64,000 bases of DNA from Sphingopyxis sp. PET50 (GCF_025244705.1 NZ_CP104207.1:3348001-3412000), one strand, 5' to 3'; numbered from the stretch's first letter, positions 39,127 through 49,843 are shown. Program-made: numbers and translations. The notes: generated by a model from the sequence alone, not told the origin.

Positions 39127-40128
39127 TCACCGGCCTTCGCGTCGCAGCGGGCGGCTGAGCAGGGCCTGAATGGCCTCGGAAGCGCGGATTTCGCCCGCGA
39201 CGAGCCGCGCCACCGCGCCGGTGATCGGCATGTCGATGCCGTCGGCGCGCGCCGCGGCGGCGACCACGGGCGCGCTGAACGCGCCCTCGGCGACGGTGCG
39301 GCGGTCGGCCATCAGCGCGCGCACATCCTCGCCGCGCCCGAGTCCCTGGCCGAGCGAGAAGTTGCGCGAATTGCTCGAGGTGCAGGTGAGCACGAGGTCG
39401 CCGAGCCCGGCGAGGCCCGCCAGCGTTTCGGCCTGGGCGCCGCGCGACAGGCCGAAGCGCGTCATTTCGGCGAAACCGCGGCTGATCAGCGCCGCGCGCG
39501 CGTTGAGGCCGAGCCCGGCGCCGTCGACGATGCCGCAGGCGACGGCGAGGATATTCTTCACCGCGCCGCCGATCTCGGCCCCGATCACGTCGGTGCTGGC
39601 ATAGGGGCGGAAATGCGGGCGCGCGAGCGCGCGGGCGAGGGCGTCGCCGAGCGCGGGATCGGTGGCGGCGAGGGTGATCGCGGTGGGCAGGCCGGCGGCG
39701 ACCTCGTGCGCGAAGGTCGGCCCCGACAGCACCGCGACCGGGCGCGCGGGCGCGACCTCGCGCGCGATATCGACCGGAAAGGCGAAGCTCTCCGCCTCCA
39801 TGCCCTTGCTGCACAGGATCAGCGGCGCCTCGCCCGGTGGCAGCCCGGCGAGGACGGCGCGCATATAGGGGACGGGAACGACGATCAGCAGCGCGTCGCA
39901 GGCGGCGAGGTCGGCGAGGTCGTCGGTCGCGGCGAGCGAAGGCGACAGTGCCGCGCCGGGCAGGAAGACGGGGTTGCGATGCTCCGTGTTGATTGCCGTC
40001 ACGACCTCCGCCTCGCGCGCCCAGAGCCGGACGGGGGCGCCGTCCGCCGCGAGCAATTGCGCCAGCGCGGTGCCCCAGGCGCCGCCGCCGACGATGCCGA
40101 AGCGTGACGTCATGCCTTCACGCGTCAT
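39127..40128 (-). CDS. gpsA: NAD(P)H-dependent glycerol-3-phosphate dehydrogenase
   Basis: Reduces dihydroxyacetone phosphate to sn-glycerol-3-phosphate for phospholipid synthesis. 333 residues: nucleotide loop [41 protein letters not shown], catalytic Lys in [17 protein letters not shown], and [19 protein letters not shown]. The ATG at 40128 overlaps the tsaD stop (ATGA); an inner ATG at 40113 would give 328 residues with the more conserved start [10 protein letters not shown]. Either way tsaD-gpsA form one operon. Confidence 0.94.
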   Translation of the reverse strand: MTREGMTSRFGIVGGGAWGTALAQLLAADGAPVRLWAREAEVVTAINTEHRNPVFLPGAALSPSLAATDDLADLAACDALLIVVPVPYMRAVLAGLPPGEAPLILCSKGMEAESFAFPVDIAREVAPARPVAVLSGPTFAHEVAAGLPTAITLAATDPALGDALARALARPHFRPYASTDVIGAEIGGAVKNILAVACGIVDGAGLGLNARAALISRGFAEMTRFGLSRGAQAETLAGLAGLGDLVLTCTSSNSRNFSLGQGLGRGEDVRALMADRRTVAEGAFSAPVVAAAARADGIDMPITGAVARLVAGEIRASEAIQALLSRPLRREGR

Positions 40129-41159
40129 GCCTTGACTCCGGCGCCGCGCACCGCCTCGGCTTCGGGGTCGAGCGGCCAGCGCGGTCGCGCGGGGATGCCC
40201 AGCGGATCGGTGAGCCCCGCGGCGAAGCGTTCGGCGCCCGCCCAGGCGATCATCGCGCCATTGTCGGTGCACAGCCACAAGGGCGGAGCGACGAAGGGCT
40301 TGCCATGCTGCGCGGCGAGATCGGTAAGCGCGCCGCGGATCGCGCCATTGGCGGCGACCCCGCCCGCGACGACGAAGGCGGTGGCGTCCGGGCAGGCGGC
40401 GAGCGCGATGCGGCTGCGGTCGACGAGGCAGTCGACCACCGCCTGCTGGAAGGAGGCGGCGAGGTCGGGGGTGCTGTACTCGCCGCTCGTCGCTGCACGC
40501 GCCACCGCGCTCTTGAGGCCCGCGAAGGAGAAATGCGGCTCGGCGCTTCCGACGAGCGGGCGAGGGAGGGGCACGGCTTTCGGATCGCCGTCGCTGGCGA
40601 CGCGCTCGACCGCGGGGCCGCCGGGATAGCCGAGGCCGAGCAGCTTCGCGGTCTTGTCGAACGCTTCGCCCGCCGCGTCGTCGATCGTGGTGGCGAGGCG
40701 GCGGTAATCGCCGACGCCCCTGACGAGCAGCAGCTGGCAATGGCCGCCCGAGACGAGCAGCAGCAGATAGGGGAATTGAAGGTCGGGATCGGCGAGGCGC
40801 GGGCTCAGCGCATGGCCCTCGAGATGGTTGACCGCGATCAGCGGCTTGTTCGCCGCATGCGCGAGCGCCTTGCCGGTGACGAGCCCGACCATGACGCCGC
40901 CGATCAGCCCCGGCCCGGCGGTCGCGGCGATGGCATCGACGTCGGCGAGCGTCTTTCCGGCATCGGCGAGCACGCGTTCCACAATGGGCGCCAGCCGGTC
41001 GACGTGGGCGCGCGCCGCGATCTCGGGCACGACGCCGCCATAGGGCGCATGATCGGCCTCCTGTCCCGCGACGCGGTGCGCGAGGATGCGCCGGTCGCTA
41101 TCGACGAGCGCCGCCGCGGTTTCGTCGCAGCTCGATTCGAGGCCGAGGATAAGAGACAT
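40125..41159 (-). CDS. tsaD: tRNA N6-adenosine threonylcarbamoyltransferase
   Basis: Transfers threonylcarbamoyl to A37 of tRNAs reading ANN codons. 344 residues; the signature [14 protein letters not shown] opens it, the metal-binding motif HLEGHALSP follows at about residue 110, then [28 protein letters not shown] and [13 protein letters not shown]. Intact. The upstream gap (41160-41454) between this and hemC holds only repeats and presumably both divergent promoters. Confidence 0.95.
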   Translation of the reverse strand: MSLILGLESSCDETAAALVDSDRRILAHRVAGQEADHAPYGGVVPEIAARAHVDRLAPIVERVLADAGKTLADVDAIAATAGPGLIGGVMVGLVTGKALAHAANKPLIAVNHLEGHALSPRLADPDLQFPYLLLLVSGGHCQLLLVRGVGDYRRLATTIDDAAGEAFDKTAKLLGLGYPGGPAVERVASDGDPKAVPLPRPLVGSAEPHFSFAGLKSAVARAATSGEYSTPDLAASFQQAVVDCLVDRSRIALAACPDATAFVVAGGVAANGAIRGALTDLAAQHGKPFVAPPLWLCTDNGAMIAWAGAERFAAGLTDPLGIPARPRWPLDPEAEAVRGAGVKA

Positions 41160-41260
41160 AATCTTGCGCGCCCTTTACGCGCGCGAGGCGCAAGGGGGCA
41201 AGCGTGGTTGATCCGGGGGTTCGCGCAGAGATCGCAGAGCGCGCCGAGGAAAGGAGAATT

Positions 41261-41395
41261 TTGTTCGCGCGGAGACGCGGAGAGATTGTGATCGCCGCGA
41301 AGCGGCTTTCTCATCGCACGTTGCGCCATGGCATAGCCCCGATAAAAAGGGGCCTTTCGGCCCGAATCTTCTCCTCCGCGTCTCCGCGTGAACAA
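41261..41395. repeat. Intergenic hairpin, CGCGGAGACGCGGAG type
   Basis: TTGTTCGCGCGGAGACGCGG.. (41261-41282) pairs with the arm ending at about 41395 (one mismatch). A half-site of the sister type CGCAGAGATCGCAGAG precedes it at about 41222. Together they fill the 295-base gap between tsaD and hemC; no gene is seen there. Confidence 0.65.
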
Positions 41396-41454
41396 AATCT
41401 TTGCCTGAAGCCCCTTGTCTTCCCTTTCGCGCCGCGACGCCCTAGCAGCGGCGC

Positions 41455-42410
41455 ATGGCTTCCATCCCGCTTCCGACCCCCGCGAACCCGCTGCGCATCG
41501 GCACGCGCGCCTCGCCGCTCGCGCGTGCGCAGGCCGATATGGCGGCGGCGGCGCTGGTGCGCGCCCATGGGCTCGACCCGGCGGCGCTCGAAATCGTGCC
41601 GATGACCGCGACGGGCGACCGCATCCAGGACCGGGCGCTGGCCGATGTCGGCGGCAAGGCGCTGTGGACGCGCGAACTCGACGCGGCGCTCGACGCGGGG
41701 ACGATCGATATCGCGGTGCATAGTTTGAAGGATGTCGAGACGCTGCGCGAGGCGCGCTTCTTTCTGGGCGCGATGCTCGAACGCGCCGATCCGCGCGACC
41801 GGCTGGTCGTCCGCGACGGGATCGTCGCGACGACGATCGAAGCACTGCCGACGGGAGCAAGGCTGGGGACGAGCAGCCCGCGCCGCGCGGCGCAGGTGAA
41901 AAGGCTGCGGCGCGATATCGAAACACTGCTGCTGCGCGGCAATGTCCAGACGCGGCTCGCGCGGCTTGCGGCGGGCGAGGTCGATGCGACCTTGCTGGCG
42001 GCGGCGGGGCTCGACCGGCTGGGCATGGACGATATCGGGACGGTGCAGGAGGCCGCGGCGCTGCTGCCGCGCGGCATCGCAGGGTGCGATCGGGATCGAA
42101 TGCCGCAGCGACGATGCTGCGATCCGCGGCCTGCTCGCGGCGGTCGATCATCGGCCGACGCACCGCGCGGTCGCGGCCGAACGCGCCTTTCTTTCGGCGC
42201 TCGGCGGCGATTGCCGCTCGCCGGTCGCGGCTTATGCGCATTTTACGGACGATGGAGTGCTGCGGCTCGATGCCGAGCTTTATTCAGAGGATGGGGCGGA
42301 GCATGTGGCTAAGCCATGTGCTGATCGAGGGCCCCGATGCGGCAGCGACATTGGCACGCCAGCTGCTGGACGAAGCCCCCGATGCGGTCCGCCGCCTGTT
42401 CGGGGCATGA
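41455..42410 (+). CDS. hemC: Hydroxymethylbilane synthase, two frame changes
   Basis: Polymerises four porphobilinogen units to hydroxymethylbilane. LRIGTRASPLARAQAD, VGGKALWTRELD, IAVHSLKDV, LGTSSPRRAAQ and LLRGNVQTRL are the expected motifs. Near 42080 an extra base interrupts LLPRGIA before AIGIECRSDDAAIR, and near 42305 a second one interrupts EDGAEH before LSHVLIEGPDAAATL. The cofactor Cys is in ALGGDCRSPVAAYA. Corrected length is 317 residues. The stop overlaps the hemD ATG (ATGA at 42407-42410). hemC-hemD are separate from hemE-hemJ at the origin. Confidence 0.92.
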
Positions 42411-43096
42411 CCGAATCGCCGTCCGTCATCGTGACGCGCGCCGAGCCGGGCAATGCGGCGACGGTCGACCGGGCAAAGGCGGCAGGGCTCGACGCCCGTG
42501 CGATGCCCTTGTTCGCGGCGGTGCCGCTGGCCTGGCACGCTCCCGATCCACGCGATTATGACGTCCTGCTGCTGACCAGCGCGCAGGCGGCGCGGCTTGC
42601 GGGCGGCGAACTCGCAGGGCTGGTGTCGCTGCCCGTTCATGCCGTCGGGGCGGCCACCGCGGCGGCGGCGGAAGCGGTGGGATTGCGGGTGGTCGCGACC
42701 GGCGCGAGCGATGCACAGGCTCTGGTCGACGCCATGACGTCATCGGAAAAGCCCCGGATATTATGGCTTTGCGGACGCGAACGGTCGGACCTCGACGCGA
42801 AGGGCGCGCGCCTCGTGCCGCTGCCCTGCTATGCGGTCGATCCGGTCGATCCGCCTGCGGGCTGGGACAGGCTGATCGCCGGGCCCGCCGTCCTGCTCGC
42901 CCATTCGGCGCGCGGCGCGGCGCGGATCGCGACGCTCACCGAAGGACGGCGCGACCGCCTGTCGCTCGTCGCGATCAGTCCGGCGGCGGCCGAGGCGGGC
43001 GGTGCCGGCTGGGCCGCTGTTACCGTTACGGACCGGCCCGACGACGCGGCGATGGTGACAGCGGCTCATGCTTTGTGCCAAAAGGCGCAAAAATAA
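42407..43096 (+). CDS. hemD: Uroporphyrinogen-III synthase
   Basis: Cyclises hydroxymethylbilane with inversion of ring D. HemD is poorly conserved; the 229-residue protein begins SVIVTRAEPGNAATV, has LLLTSAQAARL (the usual F/LTSxxA), HAVGAATAAAAEAVGLRV, LWLCGRERSDLD and ISPAAAEAGG where homologues have IS..TA. Together with its overlap with hemC this makes the call secure. The mitofilin/HemX-like gene follows after 19 bases, so hemCD and that gene probably form an operon. Confidence 0.88.
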   Translation: MTESPSVIVTRAEPGNAATVDRAKAAGLDARAMPLFAAVPLAWHAPDPRDYDVLLLTSAQAARLAGGELAGLVSLPVHAVGAATAAAAEAVGLRVVATGASDAQALVDAMTSSEKPRILWLCGRERSDLDAKGARLVPLPCYAVDPVDPPAGWDRLIAGPAVLLAHSARGAARIATLTEGRRDRLSLVAISPAAAEAGGAGWAAVTVTDRPDDAAMVTAAHALCQKAQK

Positions 43097-43115
43097 GGTC
43101 GTTTGAAAGAGACAC

Positions 43116-44018
43116 ATGGCAATCGAAAGCAGCGAGACCCCCGCCCGTCTGGGTGCGGAGCCATCGAGCAAGGGGCCATCGTTCCGCAGCCTGGCGATCG
43201 CCGCGCTGCTGTTGTTGCTGATCGGCGTCGTCGGGGGCGGCTGGGCGATGAACCGCTGGCTGGCCGGCGGCGAAGCCGCGGCGCCGACGGTGGTCGATAC
43301 GGCGGCGACCGACCGGCTGCTCGCGGCGAGGGCGGCCGCCGAAGCGCCGGCGGGCGTTGCCGCGCCCGCCGCGGCGCTGCCGGGCGATCCTTCGACGCTG
43401 CCCGAGCGCGTCGCCGAACTCGAACAGCGCCTGTCGCGGATCACGCTCGAGGCCGCCTCGGCCTCGGGCAACGCCTCGCGCGCCGAAGGGCTGCTCGTCG
43501 CCTTCGCGGTGCGCCGCGCGCTCGATCGCGGGCTCCCGCTCGGCTATCTCGATGCCCAGCTGCGCCTGCGCTTCGGCGACGACCAGCCCAATGCGGTGAA
43601 GACGATCATCGAAACCTCGCGCGACCCGGTCACGCTCGAACAATTGCGCGCCGAACTCGATGCGATCGCGCCGAATCTGGTGGGGCGCAGCGGCGACAAT
43701 GGCAGCCTGTGGACCGGATTGCGCCGCGAGCTCGGCGAATTGTTCGTCGTCCGCGCCGCCGGCACCCAGTCGCCGCGCGCGAACGAACGGCTCGAACGCG
43801 CGCGCCGCTACCTGGCGGGCGGCATGGCCGACAAGGCGATCGCCGAGGTCGAGGCGATGCCCGGCGCGGCGGCGGCGGGCGAATGGCTCATCGACGCGCG
43901 CCGCTATCACGAGGCGCGGCGCGCGCTTGACCTGATCGAGACCGCGGCGATATTGGAGCCGCGCGGCGGCCAGCCCGCCGCGACGGCCGGAAAAGTCCCG
44001 GCCGCGACCACCCCCTAG
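43116..44018 (+). CDS. Mitofilin/HemX-like membrane protein
   Basis: A 300-residue protein anchored by a single N-terminal span (SLAIAALLLLLIGVVGGGWA, residues 24-43), then an Ala/Pro-rich linker, a coiled coil (LPERVAELEQRLSRITLEAA), and helical repeats to about residue 280 (RANERLERARRYLAGG, AGEWLIDARRYHEARR). Proteins of this kind directly behind hemD are annotated as mitofilin-like (COG4223) or HemX in alphaproteobacteria; they may organise the membrane. Position behind hemCD supports this. Function unproven. Confidence 0.72.
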   Translation: MAIESSETPARLGAEPSSKGPSFRSLAIAALLLLLIGVVGGGWAMNRWLAGGEAAAPTVVDTAATDRLLAARAAAEAPAGVAAPAAALPGDPSTLPERVAELEQRLSRITLEAASASGNASRAEGLLVAFAVRRALDRGLPLGYLDAQLRLRFGDDQPNAVKTIIETSRDPVTLEQLRAELDAIAPNLVGRSGDNGSLWTGLRRELGELFVVRAAGTQSPRANERLERARRYLAGGMADKAIAEVEAMPGAAAAGEWLIDARRYHEARRALDLIETAAILEPRGGQPAATAGKVPAATTP

Positions 44019-44063
44019 CGCGCGATCCGGTTCCGGGCGTTCGCATAAAGAGAAAGCCCGACC

Positions 44064-45266
44064 ATGGCCCTCGCCGATCCGCAGCGCGTCGCCGCGCTCG
44101 ACCCGCTCGATCCCCTGCTGCTCGACGCGCAGCTGAGCGAGGAGGAGCGGATGATCCGCGATGCCGCGCGCGCCTATGCGACCGGCGAATTGCTGCCGCG
44201 CGTGACCTCGGCCTTTCTCAACGAGCGTTTCGACCGCGAGATCATGTCGGAGATGGGCGCGCTCGGGCTGCTCGGCGCGACGATCGACCCCGAATATGGC
44301 GGCGCGGGGCTGAGCTATGTCAGCTACGGCCTGATCGCGCGCGAGGTCGAGCGGATCGATTCGGGGTACCGGTCGGCCTGTTCGGTGCAGAGCAGCCTCG
44401 TGATTCATCCGATCAACGCCTATGGCAGCGAGGAGCAGAAGCGCAAATATCTGCCCGGCCTGACGTCGGGCGAGCTGGTCGGATGCTTCGGGCTGACCGA
44501 ACCCGATGCGGGCAGCGACCCCGGCGGGATGCGCACCCGCGCCGAGAAGATCGCGGGCGGATACCGCCTGAAGGGTGCGAAGATGTGGATCACCAATTCG
44601 CCGATCGCCGACGTCTTCGTGGTGTGGGCGAAGTCCGACGCGCACGACGGCGCGATCCGCGGCTTCCTGCTCGAAAAGGGCATGAAGGGGCTGTCGGCGC
44701 CCAAGATCGAGGGCAAGGTCAGCCTTCGCGCCTCGATCACCGGCGAGATCGTGATGGACGGGGTCGAGGTCGGCGAGGATGCGCTGCTGCCGCATGTGTC
44801 GGGGCTCAAGGGGCCCTTCGGCTGTCTCAACCGCGCGCGCTACGGCATCGGCTGGGGCGCGATGGGCGCGGCGGAGTTCTGCTACGAGGCGGCACGGAGC
44901 TACACGCTCGAGCGCAAGCAGTTCGGACGCCCGCTCGCGGCGAACCAGATCGTACAGCTCAAGCTCGCCAACATGCTCACCGAAATCGCGCTCGGGTTGC
45001 AGACTGCCCTTCGTGTGGGCTGGCTGATCGACGAGGGGCACGTCGCCCCCGACATGATCAGCCTGCTCAAGCGCAACAATTGCGGCAAGGCGCTCGATAT
45101 CGCGCGCGTCGCGCGCGATATGCACGGCGGCAACGGCATTTCGGCGGACTATCATGTCATCCGCCACGCGGTGAACCTCGAAACGGTGAACACCTATGAG
45201 GGCACGCACGACGTCCATGCGCTGATCCTCGGCCGCGCGATCACGGGCATTTCGGCCTTTGCCTGA
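44064..45266 (+). CDS. gcdH: Glutaryl-CoA dehydrogenase
   Basis: FAD acyl-CoA dehydrogenase that oxidises and decarboxylates glutaryl-CoA to crotonyl-CoA in lysine, tryptophan and glutarate breakdown. 400 residues; [19 protein letters not shown] holds the Arg that distinguishes this branch, [16 protein letters not shown] and [18 protein letters not shown] are the flavin-contact segments, and the catalytic Glu is in [20 protein letters not shown]. The adjacent CoA-transferase, overlapping by eight bases, fits a glutarate-activation partner. Intact. Confidence 0.93.
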   Translation: MALADPQRVAALDPLDPLLLDAQLSEEERMIRDAARAYATGELLPRVTSAFLNERFDREIMSEMGALGLLGATIDPEYGGAGLSYVSYGLIAREVERIDSGYRSACSVQSSLVIHPINAYGSEEQKRKYLPGLTSGELVGCFGLTEPDAGSDPGGMRTRAEKIAGGYRLKGAKMWITNSPIADVFVVWAKSDAHDGAIRGFLLEKGMKGLSAPKIEGKVSLRASITGEIVMDGVEVGEDALLPHVSGLKGPFGCLNRARYGIGWGAMGAAEFCYEAARSYTLERKQFGRPLAANQIVQLKLANMLTEIALGLQTALRVGWLIDEGHVAPDMISLLKRNNCGKALDIARVARDMHGGNGISADYHVIRHAVNLETVNTYEGTHDVHALILGRAITGISAFA

Positions 45267-46380
45267 ACCGCTGGAAGGTATCCGCGTCGTCGAGCTGGCG
45301 CGGGTGCTCGCGGGGCCGTGGTGCGGGCAATTGCTCGCCGATCTGGGCGCCGAGGTGGTCAAGGTCGAGCGGCCGGGCACCGGCGACGACACGCGCGCGT
45401 GGGGGCCGCCCTTCATTACGGGGGCCGGGGGCGAAAATCTCGGTGCGGCCTATTATCACAGCACCAACCGCGGAAAGCGGGGGGTGGCGATCGACATCGC
45501 GACCGCCGAGGGGCAGGCCGAGGTCCGCGCGCTGATCGCCGGTGCCGATGTGGTGATCGAGAATTACAAGCTTGGCGGACTCGCCAAATATGGGCTCGAT
45601 CCCGCGACGCTGCGCGCCGATTTCCCGCGGCTGATCGTCTGCTCGATCACCGGCTTCGGCCAGACCGGGCCCTATGCGCACCGCGCGGGCTATGATTTCA
45701 TCATCCAGGCGATGGGCGGCGCGATGTCGCTGACCGGCGAGCCCGACGGCGCGCCGCAAAAGGCCGGAATCGCCTATGCCGACATCTTCACCGGCATGTA
45801 TTCCGCTGTCGCGATCCTCGCCGCGCTGCGGCGCCGTGACGTCACCGGTGCCGGCGCGCATATCGACATGGCCTTGCTCGATTGCCAGGTCGGCGTGCTC
45901 GCCAACCAGGCGGCCAATTATCTGGCGAGCGGCGTGTCGCCCTGGCGCATGGGCAACGGCCACGCCAATGTCGTGCCCTATCAGGCCTTCGCGACCGCCG
46001 ACGGCCAGCTGGTGATCGCGGTCGGCAACGACGGGCAGTTCCGCAAGCTGTGCGCGGTGCTGGGCGAGCCGGGCTGGGTCGACGACCCGCGCTTCGCGAC
46101 CAATGCGGCGCGGCTGGCGAACCGCGGCGAACTGATCCCGCTGCTCGCGGCGAAGATCGCGGCCTGGGAGGCGCAGCCCCTGTCGCTCGCGCTCGAGGCG
46201 GAGGATGTGCCCGCGGGGCCGATCAACGACCTCGCGGGCGTGTTCGCCGACCCGCAGGTGATCGCGCGCGGGATGCGTTTCCGGCCCGAGGGCGCGTTTG
46301 TCGACGGACTGGCGAGCCCGATCGTGATCGACGGCGAACGCATGGTCGCGCCGGGCGGGGCGCCGGCGCTGGGGGGCTGA
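45259..46380 (+). CDS. CaiB/BaiF CoA-transferase, probably glutarate-specific
   Basis: A family III CoA-transferase of 373 residues. Its start is TTG 45259, inside the end of gcdH, so translation is coupled. [27 protein letters not shown] opens it, [11 protein letters not shown] and [13 protein letters not shown] follow, and the active-site Asp is in [17 protein letters not shown]. Homologues beside glutaryl-CoA dehydrogenase (the human SUGCT type) move CoA from succinyl-CoA to glutarate; substrate here is inferred from that pairing. Confidence 0.85.
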   Translation: MPEPLEGIRVVELARVLAGPWCGQLLADLGAEVVKVERPGTGDDTRAWGPPFITGAGGENLGAAYYHSTNRGKRGVAIDIATAEGQAEVRALIAGADVVIENYKLGGLAKYGLDPATLRADFPRLIVCSITGFGQTGPYAHRAGYDFIIQAMGGAMSLTGEPDGAPQKAGIAYADIFTGMYSAVAILAALRRRDVTGAGAHIDMALLDCQVGVLANQAANYLASGVSPWRMGNGHANVVPYQAFATADGQLVIAVGNDGQFRKLCAVLGEPGWVDDPRFATNAARLANRGELIPLLAAKIAAWEAQPLSLALEAEDVPAGPINDLAGVFADPQVIARGMRFRPEGAFVDGLASPIVIDGERMVAPGGAPALGG

Positions 46381-46412
46381 GTCGGGCGGGAGCGGACGTT
46401 GGAATAGATCAG

Positions 46413-46537
46413 GCCCTCCCCTTCAGGGGAGGGCAGCGAGACTTACGAACTTGTTCGTTAGTCGCAGCGGGTGGGGTCCATCGGCCTTGCGCAAGGCCGA
46501 TGGACCCCACCCCAACCCCTCCCCTGAAGGGGAGGGG
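46413..46537. repeat. Paired CCTCCCC..GGGGAGG hairpins around a long palindrome
   Basis: The outer hairpins GCCCTCCCCTTCAGGGGAG.. (46413-46434) and CCCCTCCCCTGAAGGGGAGG.. (46516-46537) are inverted copies. Between them lies the 44-base perfect palindrome at 46469-46512. The gap 46381-46636 between the CoA-transferase and the converging TonB receptor holds no gene. Confidence 0.7.
46469..46512. repeat. 44-base perfect palindrome
   Basis: The half-site GGGTGGGGTCCATCGGCCTT.. is followed without a loop by its exact complement, with the centre at TTGC/GCAA. Such uninterrupted palindromes are unstable in cells, so retention is notable; it may be the joined ends of a degraded repeat. Confidence 0.8.
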
Positions 46538-46580
46538 CTTTATGTCCGCTATCCACCCCGAACCGGTCATCCTCTCGCCC

Positions 46581-46613
46581 AAAGAAAAGGGGCGCCGTCG
46601 CCAGCACCCCTTT
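46581..46613 (-). terminator. Probable terminator of the TonB receptor gene
   Basis: Read on the minus strand, AAAGGGGTGC and GCGCCCCTTTT form a stem with a short loop and end in CTTT, 24 bases after the receptor's stop codon. Confidence 0.55.
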
Positions 46614-46636
46614 CCCCTATTACCGAAAATCCGGCG

Positions 46637-48998
46637 TCAGAACTTCACCGTCCCCGTCACGAAGACCTGGCGCGGATTGCCGTAGAAGGCGGTCAGCGTG
46701 CCTTCGGTGCCGAGCGCCGAGGTCGGCAGGCCGTTGCCCCCGATGACCGGCACGCCGGTGACCGGATCGACGTTGATGAAGGTATAGCCCGACGTCTTGT
46801 AATGCTTGTTGGTCAGATTCTTGCCGAAGACGCCCAGGCTCCACCGGCCTTCGGGCGCGGTGTAGACGAGGCTGGCGTCCCACAAGGCGAAGCCGTCCTG
46901 GTCGATATAGGGGTTGGGAATCTCGAACTGATAGGTCTTGCTGCGGTACGACAAGGTCGTCGCGGCGCTGATGTCGCCGTCGCCGATCGGGACCTGATAG
47001 GCCAGCGTGCCGCTCGCGGTCCATTTGGGCGTGTTCTGCACCTCGCGGAATTGCGCGACATCGGTGGGGGTATTGACCCCGTTCACCACGATGTTGGTGA
47101 TGAATTCCTTGTACTGCGCGTCGATATAGCCGAGCGCGGTCGACAGCGTCAGCCGGTCGCCCGCGGCCGCGAAATCTTCGCCCAGCCGGGCGCGGCCTTC
47201 GAATTCGAGGCCCTTGAAGGTCGCCTTGCCGGCTGTTCGAGACGATCCCGCAGAAGCTCGGCAGGCCGCCGACGGAGCAGGCGACCGAGCCCGGAATCTG
47301 GACGTCGGTATAATCGGCATAGAAACCGGCGATCGCGATATTCACCGCGCCGTCGAACAGGCTGCCCTTGTAGCCCAGTTCGTAGCTTTCGACCTTTTCG
47401 GGGCGGAAGCTCAGGAAGGCGGCGACTTCGGCATCGCTCGGAATCCCGCCCGGGTTGGTGGTCGGCGCATTGGCGCCGACGCCGCGCGGGTCGAAGCCGC
47501 CGCCCTTGAAGCCCTGCGAATAGCTGGCGTAGAGCGTGTGGTCGGGGGTCGGCTTGAAGGTCAGCGAGGCGCGCGGGGTGAATTTGTTGAAGTTGCGGCT
47601 GCCCTCGAAATCGGTGCCGGGCGTGCCGAAGGGCACGCCGGCCCCGCCGAACACCGGCGAGCCGCCGCCGAGGTAATTCTGGCGCAGGATCGACGCTTCG
47701 CGCTTGTCCCAGGTATAGCGGCCGCCGACCGACAGGCTGAGCTGGTCGCTGAAGTCGAAGGTCGCGTCGCCGAACACGGCAAAGGTGGTGGTGTCGACAT
47801 CGGCCTCGGTGAAGGCGGTCAGCCCGGCGAAGGTGTTGAAGATGCGCACGTCGAACAAGGTGTCGGCGGTCGCGTCGAGATAATAGAAGCCGAGCAGGCC
47901 CTTGAGCCGGTCGCCCTCATAGAGCAGCTGGAATTCCTGGCTGATCTGTTCGTTGAAATAGAAACCGGGAACGTCGACGTCGACCGCGGGCAGGGCGTCG
48001 AAATCGATCGGGGTCGCCGACTTGTCCTTGCGCCAGGCGCTGATCGACCGCAGCGTCACCGTGTCGCTGAGTTCGGCGGTGACGTTCATCGCCAAGCCGT
48101 AAGCCTCAATCTCCTGCTTCGGATCGACGAGCGCGCCGCGGCTGTCATAGACGCTGTCCAGCACCGGGGCGTTCGTCGCGAGGCTGGGGATCAGGCGGTG
48201 GCCGCCGCGCGGATCGCTCTTGTCCTTGCTGTAGTCGCCCGAGATCCGGATCAGCACCGGTTCGCCATAGCCGCCGAGTTCGATCGTGCCGCGGCCGGCC
48301 CAGACGTCCTTGTTGTAATTTTCGAGGCCGGTGGTCAGATTGTCGCCGAAGCCGCCGCGCGACAGACGCGCGACCGAGCCGCCGACGCGGAGCAGGTCGC
48401 CGATCGGGGCGCTGGCGGTGACGATCAGGTCGGCCTGGTCATAGGTGCCGTAGGTTCCCTTGATCTTGAGCGAGAAATCCTGCGGCAGCGGCGCGGTGAC
48501 ATATTTGACCGCGCCGCCGATGGTGTTGCGGCCATAGAGCGTGCCCTGCGGCCCGCGCAGGATCTCGATCCGTTCGACGTCGTAGATGTCGAGCACCGCG
48601 GCCTGCGGGCGGTTGAGATAGACATCGTCGAGATAGAGGCCGACGCCCTGTTCGAACCCCGACACCGGATCCTGCTGGCCGACCCCGCGGATGAAGGCGG
48701 TCAGCGTCGAGTTCGACCCGCGCGACACTTCGAGCGTGGTGTTGGGGGTGGTCTGGCCGATTTCGGTGATGTCGATCGCGCCGGCCTTTTCGAGCGCTTC
48801 GCCCGAATAGGCGGTGACCGCGATCGGCACGTCGATCAGCCGCTCGTCGCGGCGGCGCGCGGTGACGACGATCTCGTCGCTCCCGGCGTCGCTGCTCGCG
48901 CCTTCCTCCTGCGCAAGGACCGGCGGGGCGAAAGCGAGAAGACCGAGGGCGCTGGTGGCGCAGACGGCACGGCGAAAGCGGCGAGCGAACGGACGCAT
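46637..48998 (-). CDS. TonB-dependent outer-membrane receptor, one frame change
   Basis: A 786-residue outer-membrane receptor. The signal peptide ends PPVLAQEEG; EIVVTARRRDERLIDVPIAV is the TonB box/plug start, and the plug continues TLEVSRGSNSTLTAFIRGVG and IEILRGPQGTLYGRNTIGGAV. The barrel ends with NPRQVFVTGTVKF and a C-terminal Phe. An extra base near 47235 separates the FCGIVSNS region from GKATFKGLEFEGRARL. The start at 48998 follows GGGAGAG. It is divergent from a TetR regulator with a 16-base palindrome between them. The substrate cannot be told; sphingomonads have many such receptors. Confidence 0.88.
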
Positions 48999-49098
48999 GA
49001 TTGTCTCTCCCATGTCGCGGGCGGCCCCTCGCCGCCCGGCGGATTTTCTTGGGCCCGGTGCTTGCCAAGCCGCGCATCCTCCAATAATGAAACATGAA

Positions 49099-49114
49099 CC
49101 AAGTTTCAACTTGG
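49099..49114. promoter_or_regulatory. Candidate TetR operator between the receptor and tetR genes
   Basis: CCAAGTTTCAACTTGG is a perfect palindrome (7-base arms, 2-base centre) in the 209-base divergent gap, in AT-rich surroundings unlike the coding DNA. Such a site is expected for autoregulation by the adjacent TetR protein. Binding is inferred. Confidence 0.6.
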
Positions 49115-49207
49115 AATATGAAGACGTCGTTTTTTGCTTGCCACTGGTGCCGAAAAGCCACGATGCACGGGCAGGGCCGAACGGCATGGGGGAATGGAAA
49201 GGCAGCG

Positions 49208-49843
49208 ATGGATCAGCCGCGATCAGCACCGGAGGCCGGCGACGGCACCGCGCGCGACAAGACCCCGCGGACCGAGCGCGGGCGGCGGACCTTGCGCAAG
49301 CTGCTCGACGCCGCGGCGATCGAGTTCGGCGAGCGCGGCTTTCACGAGGCCTCGATCAGTGCGATCACCCGCCGCGCCGGCACTGCGCTCGGCAGCTTCT
49401 ATACCTATTTCGATTCGAAGGACGAAATCTTCCGGGCGCTGGTCCGCTATATGAGCGAGCAATTGCGCGACTATGTGACCCCGGTCGTGCAGGCGGCGCC
49501 CGACGGCATCGCCGCCGAACGCATCGGGCTCGAATCCTTCCTGCGCTTCGTGCGCGAGCACAAGGAAATCTACCGGATCATCGACGAGGCCGAATTCGTC
49601 GATTACGCCAGCTATCGCCGCCATTATGAAACCACCGTCGCGCGGGTCCGCCAGCGACTCGAGGCCGGGGCGGCGCGCGGCGAGCTGCGTGCCGACGTCG
49701 GCGAGGTCCACGCCTGGGCGATCGGCGGCATGAACGTCTTTCTCGGCATGCGCTATGGGCTGTGGGACGAGGGCGTCGATATCGAGGAGATTGCGCGCAT
49801 CGCCAACGACCTGCTCGCGAACGGGCTCGCGAAGAAGGATTGA
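49208..49843 (+). CDS. TetR-family transcriptional regulator
   Basis: A 211-residue regulator. The N-terminal helix-turn-helix lies at about residues 22-70: LRKLLDAAAIEFGERGFHEA, then SAITRRAGTALGSFYTYFDSKDEIF, the classic TetR pattern with YTYF. The C-terminal ligand domain has EHKEIYRIIDEAEFVDYASY, seen in regulators of fatty-acid and CoA-ester metabolism. The ATG at 49208 after GGAAAGG is preferred to the earlier in-frame ATG at 49094. It likely represses the divergent TonB receptor and itself through the palindrome at 49099-49114. Confidence 0.88.
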   Translation: MDQPRSAPEAGDGTARDKTPRTERGRRTLRKLLDAAAIEFGERGFHEASISAITRRAGTALGSFYTYFDSKDEIFRALVRYMSEQLRDYVTPVVQAAPDGIAAERIGLESFLRFVREHKEIYRIIDEAEFVDYASYRRHYETTVARVRQRLEAGAARGELRADVGEVHAWAIGGMNVFLGMRYGLWDEGVDIEEIARIANDLLANGLAKKD

